Of a stretch of 64,000 bases of DNA, positions 1-12,700 are shown in pieces. A program made the position numbers and the translations under genes. Source of the DNA: Flammula alnicola (Eukaryota > Basidiomycota > Agaricomycetes > Agaricales > Strophariaceae); the NCBI GenBank assembly GCA_015499995.1, contig JADNRV010000175.1, positions 43,333-107,332 on the forward strand, read 5' to 3'. Below the pieces are notes generated by a model that was not told where the DNA came from, made no database searches, and saw only the letters and a list, made by a program, of their open reading frames with translations. Numbering within the stretch: the first letter of the stretch is position 1; the number at the start of each line of letters is the position of its first letter.

Positions 1-3000
1 TCTAATAACAGACACACGTGAGACTGTGGAAATGATTAAATTCATGGCTACGATTCGTTTCAATTTTCGAGAAGACAAGAAGCGTGCGTGGAGATCGAAG
101 GGCAGACATTGCTTCTCAAGAAACATTTTATTTCCCCAGCGTTTCTTCCTTTCTTGGCCCATGGACCTCTAGATTCCCAGGACCCCGGGCCGGGCTGAAC
201 GATCTACTGATTGCATTCATGGATGGAATGTAAGCCTAACATAGTGCCATGTACCAAAGGTCCATAGTAATAGTATATAGGCCAGTGCCGGTGATGGCCA
301 GATAGCCCGATTTTGACTGTTCTCGGAATGATTTTCTCTCAACTGCTTGGTCCCCATCTCTTTTTTGTATTAGCGATACTCCTTGAAGACCGTAATGCGG
401 TGACATCTTCCAACGTACTCGGTGTCGAGAGAAGTACAGATGTGAGTCTTAAAGGTTTCCGGAGAACCCATTGGGTATTACTACGTGGTAGCATGTGTGA
501 GCATGTGTGAGCGCAAATATGAGCATGAGCATGAGCTTGGACGGCATGGGACCTTGGATAAATAAGACAGCTAATTCATGAAAATTTGCTGTATGTCCTT
601 TCCGGTTTACGTTTTGGAGAGCATTGACCTTTGAATCATTCCTTCGCAAGAGCTTTGCAGCTTATTATACATCTGTAGGAGGTTCACATAGAGACAGTTG
701 CACTGTATAATCTGTTTGCGGACGCTTCTGGCAACTTGAAAACCAGCCCAACGAGCTACTTACCCTCATCAGATAAGTTAGATTATTTATCCCCATTGAA
801 TGCGTTCTCGCTCTGCTACCCTCCTTCTCCTTCCTCCAAACCACCTCAAGCAAGCCTGAGGCTTCCTTGAGAGTATAGTATGCCTAGTGCCTCTGCATAG
901 TACACGCGAAGTTGTCAGTGAAACCTAAGTTTTCGCACTCCAAGATCTAAATGTGTTGATGAGACCTTTCGACCGCGAGGGTCAAACGTGAATGACAATG
1001 AGGTCTGAAATTTGAAACGTTAATGCACGTCGAAATTTCAAGCTTCAGTGGTAATCTGATCGATACATATCTCTTTCGGTAACTTGTATCGGTATGAGTA
1101 CGTGCATCTGCCTTCCAGAAGCATAGGCCATGCAACTACTACTACTTTTTCAGGTTCAAAGAAAAAGATAATAACGCTGAACTCTCAACACCATACTTCT
1201 GCAAAAATTATGTTGCCTTGTATCTTCTGGGAGGCCCAGGGAGGGTCAGTCAGTGAATTTGAAGGTAGCCTTTTAAGACGGCAACCTGATTGACGTGTTT
1301 TCGTTAGGTAACTGGGATTCGGGTACCATGTGTCGGCGTATGGAAGGTCGATACCTTTCGTTCAAGAGCGCCACAATGGACTTACCGAAGAATCACCGAG
1401 ACAGCCGAGATACCTCTCGAGCTACAGGTAAATATATTTAAGTAAACAAGAGACGATACGTCGATGAGCACTAGCAAGCTCACAATTAATTTCGAAGTAT
1501 CAGGTGCCCCACGTCACAATTTCTGCAAAGTTTTACTTGCCATTAGCTTAACGATGGGGAAGAAACGCGACCGCTTTAGAGCCTATCCGAGGACTCAGCA
1601 CGTCTCTGCTTGACATAGAATCGCAGATTGAATCTATGTATCGGTTACATCTTCCAACCCAGAGGGGTAACAGGCCACGGTATATGGGGATGCGTACCAT
1701 CAAAATTGTCCCGGTGTTTGTATGTAAGAGGTTATTGAGATTCTTGGGCGGCAAAGGACATTTTTTTCCGGGGTTCGAATGAAGGAGTTAGGTCTTCTCG
1801 ACATATGCTCTAGCTGGGTGATAGTGTCACGACTGAGCCATTGTAGCTGTGCATTGACTAAGCATTTATGGCGGGCGCTTAAGTTTTGTACCCGCCATCC
1901 TGATCGGAGAATACGAAAAATGGAGAGTATTCCAAAAGAAGGCCCGTGGATAGCACGCGACCTTGTTTTGGGCGTCTAATATCTGATAACTGAGGAGCAG
2001 GAACCTCCTTGAAGATGCTCTAAGCCCTCATTCAAAGGTCATGTGTGCGTTCTGCAGGAGCCATCCGGCGCTTATTTCACAAAAGGGCGAGAGTCAGCGG
2101 CGGATCGACTATCAGTGTGACGTTAAACATCCAATCGTACTTGGTGGTGGTCCGAGTGCAACGCACATTCCGTTCGACAAGGTATCTAGGAGCCACATCT
2201 CTCCGGGCAGAAGGCTTTGGATTTGAGAGGTCAGGCTGCGACGACGGCGCATCAGAAATGATGCTAAAATAAATGTTAGCCAACCATTATCCGATTCTAT
2301 TAGCGATTTAGTCATCGGAGAACATTGAGAAGGGAACTTTTTGTTTGGAAAGACTAATGAGGTGATGCAGGCAGCAGACTGCGAAATGAATCTTTCTTTT
2401 CTGCATTAGCATCACACACTGCTATTAGCCCCGTCACTACAAGCTCTCCACTCGGGGTGAAATGAATTCTGAGGTGGCTTCCTCTCTTTACTTCCCATGG
2501 ATTTTTGGTTAGGAAATCAGGCAAAATGATTATCTCCTTCAGATTTCAATGCTTTGTTGATGTCGCCAGTTGTTGTCTATAGCAGGATGTTGCACTGTGA
2601 ATATTGATCCCGGATCTCAAACTGGAATTGGGCCTACATACTGCGGAGCTGTCACTTCTCGCCGTGCTAGTTCCATTCTATCTGCGCTTGAATTTACTTA
2701 TACCAGAGGCCTACGTGCTCGATTTGCCTCAAAACAGTTTCCCAAGACCTCGGCTAATATTTTAATCAGAGGTACTTCTCGTTATAAGTATCTGGAACAC
2801 ATTCTGAGATGAAATTGCAATTATAAATGTGCTCAATCAACGCTATATCCTCAAACCGATGCTTGCCAATTCCCTGCGGCACCACCTGACATAGTCCTAA
2901 AATTAAGTACCTATATCGGGAAGAAACCGAGCAAAATACCTTATCTCCAATCAACATTGGCGGACATAAGGGAGCCCAGCGCTGGTTCCGTGCTATTCCG

Positions 3001-6000
3001 AGCACTGATCTTTGATTTGGGATAGTCAGAAGACTATACCCCGCAATCTCATCCGAAGCTCAAGCCAATTCCTTGCGTGAAAGTGAGGTTATTTGGGTCA
3101 TCTTTAAAGCCCGAAGGTTAGGTTATTCACACAGTAAATTTTTAGCTTCGGTAACGATGACCTGTTCAACAAAAATAAAGCGGATTGCAGGTGAAAAAAC
3201 AAACAAAAAGAGCATTGGGCATTCGATTTGAATGTGGACGATGTCGCAATAGTAACGGGTCATTGGTCCACTATTAACGGTCAGTCTAAACAGATTGCAT
3301 CACGAGTGACGCCGCGACACAGTAAACAAAGACAGAATGAGAGAAGTAGCACAAAGCCACCTGGATTTGGGAGGAAAAACCACTCGCACTAGAGCTTCAC
3401 AAACCAGGTTACATTAGTTTACAACGACAATTCGCGGGAGAAGTGATCTTCTCATGATAGCCCAGGAATTTGGATATGGGATTGAGCGTCAAGGTCAATG
3501 GCGAAAGAGACCAAAGATATGTCCGGGAAGAGAGAACATCCGAAAACACTAAGTCCGACCGCCGAAAGAGTAACATAGAAACAAAACATACACTGAAAAT
3601 GCCAAGCAGTGTACTCGGATATTTGCGAGACATTGACTGCTTCAAATTCAGCGCAGGATAAGGATCCCAGCAACGCATACGGATGGGAGGAAGTTTCGAC
3701 TCTGGCTGGTAAAATAGTCGAAACCGAGGACGAGTAAGCTAGGCTTCATATCAACGAAAACACCGCCGGCGAGTGGATGTAGGCACGAGAAAATGAGTAC
3801 GGAAGGAAATGGCCATGCCCACAATCAAGAAGATGACATGAATCTTGAGTAAGTACCAAGAGCCGATCTGTCGTCCTCGTTCATGGTCATCATTCACCGT
3901 TCTCGAGTTCTGAGGGTGGTATTTGGATATGGCATTAGGTCTGCTGATAAGGGTCATTCCAAGGACGATGCCATGCCTATAGGTCGGCTGTAAGGCAGAC
4001 GTCCAAGGAAGGAAAAGTAATGAGTATGCTGTGAATCCCTTTGCTATCTAAACGAGGATCAGGAAGGACACAGAGAGGCTGAGAGAGCAGGCCACAGCTT
4101 TTCTTAGGTGTAAACTCCAGAGAGAAGCATGATCGCGCTGTGGAGCAAGATCATCAGGATACAGGGTTTCGAATTCACGGCAGGAATCGACATACATGAA
4201 ATTTAGAAGCAGCTCAGTGGGTAGGATATGGAAGGTAGCTCCAACACGCTGCGCTGTATATCTCTGGAGTTCGGGCGACATGAGAACGTCATAAGGGATG
4301 AGCCGGATTCTTGGGATGAGCTGCCCCAAAATTCAAAGCGTGAGGAAACAGAGCAAAATGTCAATCTAGAACTGGCCCGGCCACCAAGGAGCCTATATCA
4401 GTGGGCTGCGGAATGCAAAAACGACCTGTAGACGTAGGAGACAAATCAGTCGGAATCAATAACACCAAGTAGTCGTCCACCGCTAAGAATGACAGGATAA
4501 AGATTGGACGGGGACTTGGTAAGACCAGCGGTGTTTTTCAATATTTTTACTTACTATGTCAATGTCACGCAATAAGCCCCGTCTATGGCCGAATATTAAA
4601 ATTTGTCGGATACAGATCACCGTTTCAAATGAGCGAGTTGTCCCACATCACTCGATATCTATCGCGCTGGACCGAAGTTTCAGGCCCTCAACCCGCATAT
4701 GACTCAACACCCACCTGCGCTAAATCCCAGAAGAATCTCCGAAGTTTCAACTTTACTGTGGTGTAGTGTGAGAAGTGAACGCGATATGAGAGACGAGGCG
4801 GGCGGGTTCGGAAGGAAGCAGTTACTGGGAAATATCCCAAAGGCTATGCGCCGTTACTCGTAGGAGATAGAAACACACGTGCAGGTGCGAGCCTTCGTGA
4901 AAACGAGGGCGATGCGATAGACGATTATCTGCACCAGGAGAGAGCCTCAAGTTGTAAGTACAGAAGGGAAGAAAGGTAAAAACGCGCACCAGGGACGGGC
5001 GTGTCAAGGTGGATTGTCAATCCACACGTCACGGAACCATGCAGGAAAATGCCCACCATCAACGAGGCTGATTCCTGGCCCCGCAAGGCAACAGGGACCG
5101 GACAGAACCCCAAGGCGATATGTGACACAGCTGACAGAAGGAGTATCTGTGCAGGTGTGAGCCTCCCTGTAGGCAATGGTCCGGACAAGGCAAACTATCT
5201 CGATAGAAAGAACAGTCAGTACCCAGGTTATAAATAGGAAAAGAAAAAAGAGCCACCCAGAGATAAGATGGGCAAGTTGATTCCAATAAAACACCTTCAC
5301 CACCTTCATTGACAGAGGAGAACCTATTCTGAATAGCTGTCATCCCTCTGCCTCTAACGTAACATCCGACGAAGTTGATCACTCCTACCTTACGTCTCGA
5401 ATAAGAATGCCGCACATCGCGGTAGATCGCGCAATGCATGCCCCGTAGCATTGCTATAACTTTAAGGTACATTCTACAGGGCTATGGCATCATGTATGCG
5501 CTGTTTCGCTTATGAGCCCCCAGTTAGCCACTTGCGGTGTGTTGCTCTTGTTCTTCCGACTTGTTCCTCGGTTCCGTGCTTGTGGTCGTATGGAAAGCGA
5601 AGGTCATCAGGAGCTCAAAGCTTAAACATTAGTCATTACGCATTTCTCGAGGATAGAAAGGATAACTGGTACCAACAATGGACATTATGTTCGATGTTGC
5701 TGGCAAGCAACCTTGAACGACTCGGAGCCAAAGCCAAGTTCAACTGCGAATGTGAGTCAATTTTCGTCACAAAAATAGGCTAACAAAAGTCACCAACAGC
5801 TGATTCTTTCTATAAGCGAATCTTCCGACACATGAACGAGAAGCGAGACGGACAGAGGTGCGTTGAAAACTCGGTCTCCGGACTCGAACAAGGACGCTAC
5901 AGCCCGGGCTACAGCAAGGTTGGCAGTCAACGTACACATTTGTTCTCAAAGGAGGTGCCAAACAATGTCCCCTTATTTTTCCGGCCCGAAAATATTCTGG

Positions 6001-6861
6001 GCATCAGATGGGCATGATGACCGTCCACCACATGTTGCTTCGTGACAATGCTTCCACTGCATTCACTCTGGCAGCGAATGTCTCTTCTATTCCGACACCG
6101 ACCATTTCGACATTGAAGACAGACTCCTGCCGTTCAGTTCATCTCCTTTGACAATAAAATCATCTTCTGAACCCTGTGAGAGTCCCAACCAATCTTGATC
6201 AACCACCAACAAAGGTCGAAGGCGCCTCAGGCTCGTCAACATACGACCAATTTGACTGGGTTAAATGTAGTCATTAAATTGGTCACATCCCGGAGGCTTG
6301 TAACCTCGGTGTTTACTTACTCATAACTTCTATCTTCACAGCGAAGGCATGCGTATGAATGATTGAGGGCGACTAGAGCGCTTCTTGGCAAGGATACTGT
6401 GCCCACCTCAACCATAGTCTATACCAGCCCAATACCAGCCATGTGGACACTTAGAGTGTCCTTGCGATACACACGGTACGTCCGTCTTACAGGCTTTACA
6501 TATTGAATACGCGACTCCACTACCGCCGGTTATTAATACCACGTTGGCGGACGTGCCTGGGATTGAAAGCTATAAGCTGATCTTATCCTTTCTTAACTTA
6601 TCTTTCTCTAGATATCACAAACCACTCTCTTGAAGAGTCGCCCACTCAGCTTGTCATCTGAAGCGGATAATACAGTGTATTTTACCGTATGTATCTTCCA
6701 CTGTATCTTCCATTTTCTTGCTCTCGGTCCTGAACCTGAACGCTGATCACTTCGCTTGAAGATTTGTCTGCAGAGAAGCTGTTACTCGCATTGCCTAACC
6801 CTGCAATACACATTTTCCAACAAATACCCCGCCAGGTGTAACATACTCAGACACCAACCCC
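1..6861. other. Long stretch without a supportable gene
   Basis: No open frame here has a recognisable domain or joins into a multi-exon gene with consistent splice phases. All ORFs are short (up to about 137 codons). Several minus-strand frames between about 3.4 and 5.5 kb are hydrophobic (for example around 5180-5290 and 3790-3880) and could be an eroded membrane-protein gene, but I could not chain them. A small run of GAGCAT-type direct repeats lies near 500-535. The last kilobase presumably holds the promoter of the F-box gene. Decayed transposon or simply intergenic DNA is equally possible. Confidence 0.5.
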
Positions 6862-8376
6862 ATGATGTTCGGAACCATGTCATCAAGCGGGGTGTACCAC
6901 CTCCCTAACGAACTTCTTGCGCACATCTTCGACCACCCCGACGTCCCCAACGAGAGCCTCTTCAATCTCGCCCTGACATCCAGAAGCTTGCACTACTTCG
7001 CCCTCTCCATCTTCCTCGCACGATTCAATATCTCTGCACCCACCGAGCGCTCCGAACTCATCTTCCGGGATAACCCTCCACATATCCTCGACGCACTTTC
7101 CGGGCTGAGGATTGCGCTGTTCGTACCCTCCATCAAGACTCTTCTATGTCGCTTCGAGCTCGTGGGAGACGCGGGCGAATATGATATCGTAATGCGGCAC
7201 ATGCGGCGGCTGCACGACCTCATGTCGAAGCTGACGGCCGTAGAGAACGTCAAGTTCGTGGGACATACGTTTTCATTCAAAGCGGGATGCAAGGCTGGCA
7301 AGAGTGACAATAGCAAGGGACCATTTGCCCGGATCAAGAACTTGCTAGCCAAGTGGCGCTCCAATGAGGTTGCGTTTGGGCCTGGAGATGATTGGATTGA
7401 TATGCTTCAAGGAGAGAATTGGAAGTTTAGTCGCGCATCTGGGACTGGAAACGCCGTTATCCTCACCCCCATCTCCAGCTCTGCGAGAGCGAACGGTGTT
7501 CTTCGTTCGTTAACTATTCAATCGATAATCTTCATAGTTCCGCCCATTCTGCATTGGACGACGTCAGTTTTACGACTCCCGTCCATGACATCCTTACACC
7601 TCATGAACCTGTCCGTCAATCGTAAATGCTGGCCCGCGGTGTTCACTCTCATCGCAGACAACGCACCTCATTTAGCAGAACTGCACCTCTCGCGCGTCCG
7701 GAAGCTCCTCCCTGTGGATCTCCTCCGCTTTCTCGCTCGCCTGCCCAAATTGACGACGCTGCATCTGGGCCGCGACGTGGACTGCATAGACACGTTCGAT
7801 CTCGGCCGGTTCCCCGACTTTCCGTGTCTGATATCGCTGCACGCGCCCGCCGGGCGGGTGTTCAAGCTCCTCTCGTCGCAGCGCAAGGGTCTTCCACGGC
7901 TCGAGACGCTGACGATCGTGTATAAATTGCGGAACGACGGCCTCTCGCATTGGCTCCACCGCTCGTCCGCGTCGTCTATCCCCATCCTGCTGCAGGAACA
8001 ACAGCGCCAGCTGACGGTGTCGCTGATCATCCACCTCGGGAACAGTCCCGGGTGGCGCATGCTCGAGGACCTCGAGAGCGAGGCTGGGGCCTTGTTTGAC
8101 TCAGAGCGGCCTGAGCTGGACAATATTACCACTCTGACGCTCGTGTTTGACTCAGAGTTAGAGAGTGACGATCTGTCTTTAGCGAGCGTCCTCCCGAAGT
8201 GGCTCGCGCTATTCTTTGGGCTGCGGCATCTCGCGATAAAGACACAGTCCAAGGGGCTGCCAAATGTGCGGGTGATCACGGCGTTGATGGCACAGATTCT
8301 GAGAGAGGCTGGATTGGCGGAGATATCAAGCGTGGAGGTGAATGGGGTGGTGGTCGACTCGCAGATAGACAATTAG
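6862..8376 (+). CDS. F-box protein with leucine-rich C-terminal region
   Basis: Single-exon gene of 504 codons. The N-terminus carries an F-box-like segment (roughly residues 10-45, containing YHLPNELLAHIFDHPDV followed by a serine/leucine-rich helix with LTSRSLHYFAL). Such a segment normally docks on Skp1 in an SCF ubiquitin ligase. The rest is rich in leucines spaced as in irregular leucine-rich repeats (LTTLHLGR, LAELHLSR, LRHLAIK), the usual substrate-binding part. F-box/LRR proteins of about 500 aa are hugely expanded in Agaricomycetes. The substrate cannot be told. Three Met codons fall within the first six residues (6862, 6865, 6877), so the exact start is uncertain. No intron is needed. 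Seen: F-box and leucine pattern. Inferred: role in protein turnover. Confidence 0.8.
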   Translation: MMFGTMSSSGVYHLPNELLAHIFDHPDVPNESLFNLALTSRSLHYFALSIFLARFNISAPTERSELIFRDNPPHILDALSGLRIALFVPSIKTLLCRFELVGDAGEYDIVMRHMRRLHDLMSKLTAVENVKFVGHTFSFKAGCKAGKSDNSKGPFARIKNLLAKWRSNEVAFGPGDDWIDMLQGENWKFSRASGTGNAVILTPISSSARANGVLRSLTIQSIIFIVPPILHWTTSVLRLPSMTSLHLMNLSVNRKCWPAVFTLIADNAPHLAELHLSRVRKLLPVDLLRFLARLPKLTTLHLGRDVDCIDTFDLGRFPDFPCLISLHAPAGRVFKLLSSQRKGLPRLETLTIVYKLRNDGLSHWLHRSSASSIPILLQEQQRQLTVSLIIHLGNSPGWRMLEDLESEAGALFDSERPELDNITTLTLVFDSELESDDLSLASVLPKWLALFFGLRHLAIKTQSKGLPNVRVITALMAQILREAGLAEISSVEVNGVVVDSQIDN

Positions 8377-9788
8377 ATGGGAGGCAAGGGTAATTGTATC
8401 TCAGGAGCCGTTCTCGCCAGTGCAGCTGGTTCTTCAGAGCTTTACGATTCTTATTTTGCAAGATGAGGCTGAATACGCTTTTAACTCTTCTGGATATTTT
8501 TAGATGTTTTAGTGTCCTTTGCTTATTTATTTATGGATGTGCTCCGGAACCCAGTGGTGGGCTACGTTCTTCCAACTATGTATGATTTACCGGCCCCTAG
8601 CTCCTCCCGGCATTGTTGTTAAACATCAAGAGATCAACTACGAGGGCTACTAGAGAACGTTAGTAAAAAAAATCAATATTGTTGTTCTATGATGAACGTA
8701 ACTTCCAGCCGAGCCTCTGGAGTCTGGACGCCGACGAAGCATTCTACTTTGCCCAGTAGTTTGCTTTATAATAACTCCAACATTTTCCCGGCGATGTTCT
8801 GCAGCTTCCCTCTGGTTGAGTCTCGACTATGCAGTGATGTTGCGGCGAAATCGGTCTATCGATCCGACATTGTTGTTCACGAGCTCATCTTGTGGGCCCT
8901 TGGCATTCTTCGCCAACACATGTACATGCACATTTGAATGGGGCCCGGGCTTAAAACGCTTAAATAATTCTTGGCCTCATATGTGTTACAAAAACGGGCT
9001 GACTTGACCGTGGGGCGGAGCACCGTCGTCCAAGTTGCTGTAAGAGATTAGAGGAGATTCAAGAACACTTGGAGTTTATCATGAGAGGCTAGAACACTAC
9101 GTACCATGTCGCTCGACGAGTGTCAGCGGGAAGGTGCAAAATTCTCCGTTATTACATCCGAGTCCTGCTCTCTTCCTTTTGAACCTTATCAGATAACACA
9201 TATGACGTGCATCGAGCCACTTCGCCCCATTTCTTCTCCTAGAAATCATCGGCCTCGAGAATTTAGAATGAGCGGTCGCGCCGCGGCCGCCCCATGACGG
9301 TCACTGGTACCAGTAGAGGAGGAAGGACTATAAATAAATCTTCCTCAAGTTGGAAGTCGGTACCGTTACGGTGGATCTAGACACGGCCAGAATTTAGAAT
9401 CGACAAAAAGCAATCAGAACTGAGAAGATAGCAACGCGAGCATGTGTTATAGCGTACGCCGTACATAGATGACGTCTCCGACTTTACTGGAGCAAGCGGC
9501 GGCGGCAATGGTTGAGGAAATGACTACATAAGTGGGAATGAAGTTTGCAGCCATACGATTAGTCAGCTGGCTACAAGGTCCCCAAAGTTTCACCAGTCAT
9601 TGTTAAAATTTGCTTTTTATTTGACTGCCATCTCCATCCGCTCCTTTTTTCCCTTTCTCTCCAACTAAAAATCCCCCTTCAACATCTAAAGGCATCCCGC
9701 AAAGGCGTTTCTTGGTCTGCTCGACAACCTCGCTCGGTGATATCGTTATCGTAGAGTCACTCGACGACCACTCACGTCAAATCCCGCC
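8377..9788. other. Intergenic region with deacetylase promoter
   Basis: No coding frame is convincing here. A TATA-like ctataaata lies near 9328. A pyrimidine-rich tract (about 9640-9685, runs of C and T) ends about 100 bp before the ATG of the downstream gene; CT-rich blocks of this kind are common just upstream of fungal transcription starts. The first part is the 3' flank of the F-box gene. Confidence 0.4.
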
Positions 9789-11988
9789 ATGCTGCCATAT
9801 GCCTTGTTTTCTGCGCTTCTCCCACTCCTTGCACTTGCCCAAGATGGTGGAATTAACGGCCCAACGTCGAGCCCCGAAGCTGCTGGATACTCGTGCGACC
9901 CATCCAAGTGTCAACTCCCCAACTGCGCCTGCGCGAGCACGAGCCCGCCAGGTGGACTACAGCCTGTACGTGTTTCATTCCAACCTTAACGGAGCGATGC
10001 AACGCGTAAAGCATCTTCGTGATACCACTATGACCAACTAGGCGCTGACACCCTCTTTTCTCGCCCGGCACAGTCGGAAGTACCGCAGTTTATCGTCTTC
10101 ACGGCTGATGATGCTGTTCAATCCTATACCTTGGATTCGGTCAATCAGTTCCTCGCCCAACGCAAAAACCCCAACGGATGCCCCATAAAAATGACCTACT
10201 TCACCTCGCTAAACTTCACCAATTACACTCTCGTGACCGGTATGTTCTCCTAACCGTTGTATTTCCCGCATGATCGGATGATCGGTATTGACCAAATTTC
10301 TTTTCAACCCTTCATCAACAGATTGGTACGTCGCGGGTAATGAGATTGCAGACCACACGTAAGTCTCATTTGATATCATCTAACCCGTATTGCCTATAAC
10401 TCACTGTCATGCAGTATGACCCATGTCGGCACTCCGTCATCTGACGAGATCAACGGCAACCTCATCGCACTCAACGCCCTCGCTGGAATCCCGTTGTCAG
10501 CAATCAGGGGTTTCCGCGCGCCTTTCCTAAACTACTCGGCGGACACGTTGAAGCTCCTTGCACAAGCGCAATTCACATACGACTCGAGCTCAGCGGCTTC
10601 GATACCCGTTACGGACCCTAACACCGACGCGTTTTGGCCGTACACCCTGGATAACGGCATGGCCAATAATTGCCTGGATGTCCCTGGAACCTGTAAAGGT
10701 CAGCCAAAATTGCCTGGCTTCTGGGAAATTCCGATGTATGCCTTCTTCGATGACCGAGGTGTGGTCGGTCCTCATTTGATGGATCCTTGGCTGTGAGTTC
10801 TGTCTGCGTTCGCAAGCATTGATGAATGAAGTTCGGGCTGAACCCGCCTTACCAACTGCTAGGGACGCTGCCAACGGTGCTTCGACTGTGAATGATACTG
10901 CAACACTGGAATACATGAAAAGCACATTCACTGACCATTACAATAACAATCGTCAACCGATTGGGTTGTACACGCATCCTATCCATTTATCGGTAAATAC
11001 TTTTCTCCAGCTATGATAATTCAGGTTTTGGAAAACTGACGTTGTCATTTTGCTTCTCAGACCACCTATCCCGGCGTCAACCCACCCAAGTCAACTATCA
11101 ACATGATCAACGCATTCTTGGACTGGGCACAGGAGCAACAGAATGGTAAGCGCGGGTCCATCTGGGATAAAATAGTATCAGTTTCTGACGTATTGCAACG
11201 ACAAAAGTTTGGATTGTATCGAACGAACAGCTGCTTGATTGGGTCCAGCACCCTGTTCCGGCATCCCAACTCGATTCTATCGCCTCCCTTAAATGCACAA
11301 CACCGCAAGTCGACGCCTCGCAGAAGATTTGCAATGGAATTCCACAGAACGAGGCCGGCCTTCTCTCGCATTGCGCGTTCTCGGATTTCCCGTTCTATAC
11401 CTGCGTAAGTGTGATTTTAGTCCAGATTGTACAGAGCATGACGCTTACCTATTCTTTTTGTGATTCGAACAGTACGGATGCCCGAAGGTAGAGCCGAGCC
11501 CTATAAATCCTAACCCGCCGCAGGATCTGTCTTCTGGCCAAGCTGCACGTTTCCGATGTGAGTTGACTATTGTCGTGACTATGGTCATAATTCATGCTTA
11601 CTGCGATTGAAAATCCCACCAGTGCCCAACAACTGCTCGACGCCCTTTTGGGACCCCATCGGCGGAAAGTGCCTGTGCAACCAGGGTTCATGCGCTTTTA
11701 CCGACAATTCGAGGCCTATTGGGGTGCGTACCTTTTTTCCCCTTCTTTTGGGCCTATCTAGCTCCGAGTATCTGATCCAAATCTTTTTTTTCCCTCCAGG
11801 CCAACGGCGCGAACTTGACAGGCGGAGGAACTGGCGGTGCGTTCACGACGTCGACGCCTGCTGCGTCGTACATCCCTTTCAACGGCGCTGCGCCTCCTTC
11901 TCTACTGCCCGCCGGAGCTTGGCCTGCGATCCTGCTCGGATGCATTGGTGCGCTCGCAGGCACGTTCGGTGTCGTTTCGAGGCTTTGA
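9789..11988 (+). CDS. Secreted polysaccharide (chitin) deacetylase-like protein, CE4 family
   Basis: Ten exons: 9789-9965, 10074-10239, 10322-10358, 10415-10792, 10863-10992, 11061-11145, 11208-11404, 11473-11557, 11623-11723, 11800-11988. All junctions are GT-AG with consistent phases, giving 514 aa. The protein has an N-terminal signal peptide (MLPYALFSALLPLLALAQ), a cysteine-rich stretch after it, and then the NodB/CE4 fold: FTADDAV (metal and catalytic aspartates), DHTMTH (zinc histidines), RGFRAPFLNYS (motif 3) and LYTHPIH near the end of the domain. A second Cys-r segment (CSTPFW...CLCNQGSC) and a hydrophobic tail (AILLGCIGALAGTFG) suggest a GPI anchor or membrane tether. CE4 enzymes remove acetyl groups from chitin, making chitosan in fungal walls. 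Motif 1 is TADDA rather than the common TFDDG, as in divergent CDA-like proteins, so the substrate is less certain. Confidence 0.85.
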
Positions 11989-12700
11989 AATCTCTCTGGC
12001 CCGTCTATACGTGATCGAGCATGGGTGTCGTTTCTCAGTGAGGGTGGTGTGGTGTGATGTGATGTGCAGTCTACTGGGCGCTGCTGTCTTGTCTCGTTTC
12101 GCTGGGTGCTCGTGGGTGTTGAGAGGAAGGAGGGAACGAACGGGTCCTTTATCGGATTCCTTGCGGCTTGACATCAATCTTTGCTGCGGTGCATCGTGAA
12201 CGATATTCTTGGCACCACGTGACTTGACGCGATGGTTTTTTCTTGGACGCGTCTCATCATGGAAACTTATACACACCTAATCCCTTTCTTTTGGTCCTTT
12301 CCCCTTTTTCATTCGTTGCATGGGACTACTTTTTTTACATTCTTCTGAACTCTTTAATCCCTTCATGGAACCTTTTTTGTTTGGACCAGTTCGAATACAA
12401 TATTGTACGATACTTTAGACACACCCCTCACGACTCCCACCCACTGGCACACATTCCTTTCTATATGTCTGGACCTATTCTAGTCTCTAGTAACCTCACC
12501 ATCGGCATTAAATGTCTCGTACTATCCGTAGTAGTGGTACATCTACATCTTGGACTTACTAATACACACATTTCAATATCGCGTTGTTCTGAACGTAAAA
12601 ATTATATGACACCCGGTAGGTCTTGGAATCTGTCCGACTTGGTAATAAAAATACATCATGGAACAAAATGTTCGCCTTTCACTTGCGTCATTCGAGAGCG
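11989..12700. other. Tail-to-tail intergenic region
   Basis: This is T-rich sequence between the 3' end of the deacetylase gene (+) and the 3' end of the DUF6533-like gene (-). A 181-codon plus-strand frame covers it, but its composition (runs of F, L, S, I, H from T-rich DNA) and lack of any domain argue that it is not a gene. Both neighbours' 3' UTRs probably lie here. Confidence 0.5.

Noticed and set aside
5004..5472. Overlapping minus-strand ORFs with hydrophobic stretches
   Set aside because: They could be helices of a membrane protein, but no consistent splice chain or known motif could be assembled, so I do not call a gene.
7668..8372. 234-codon minus-strand ORF
   Set aside because: Antisense shadow of the F-box gene; it has no domain of its own.
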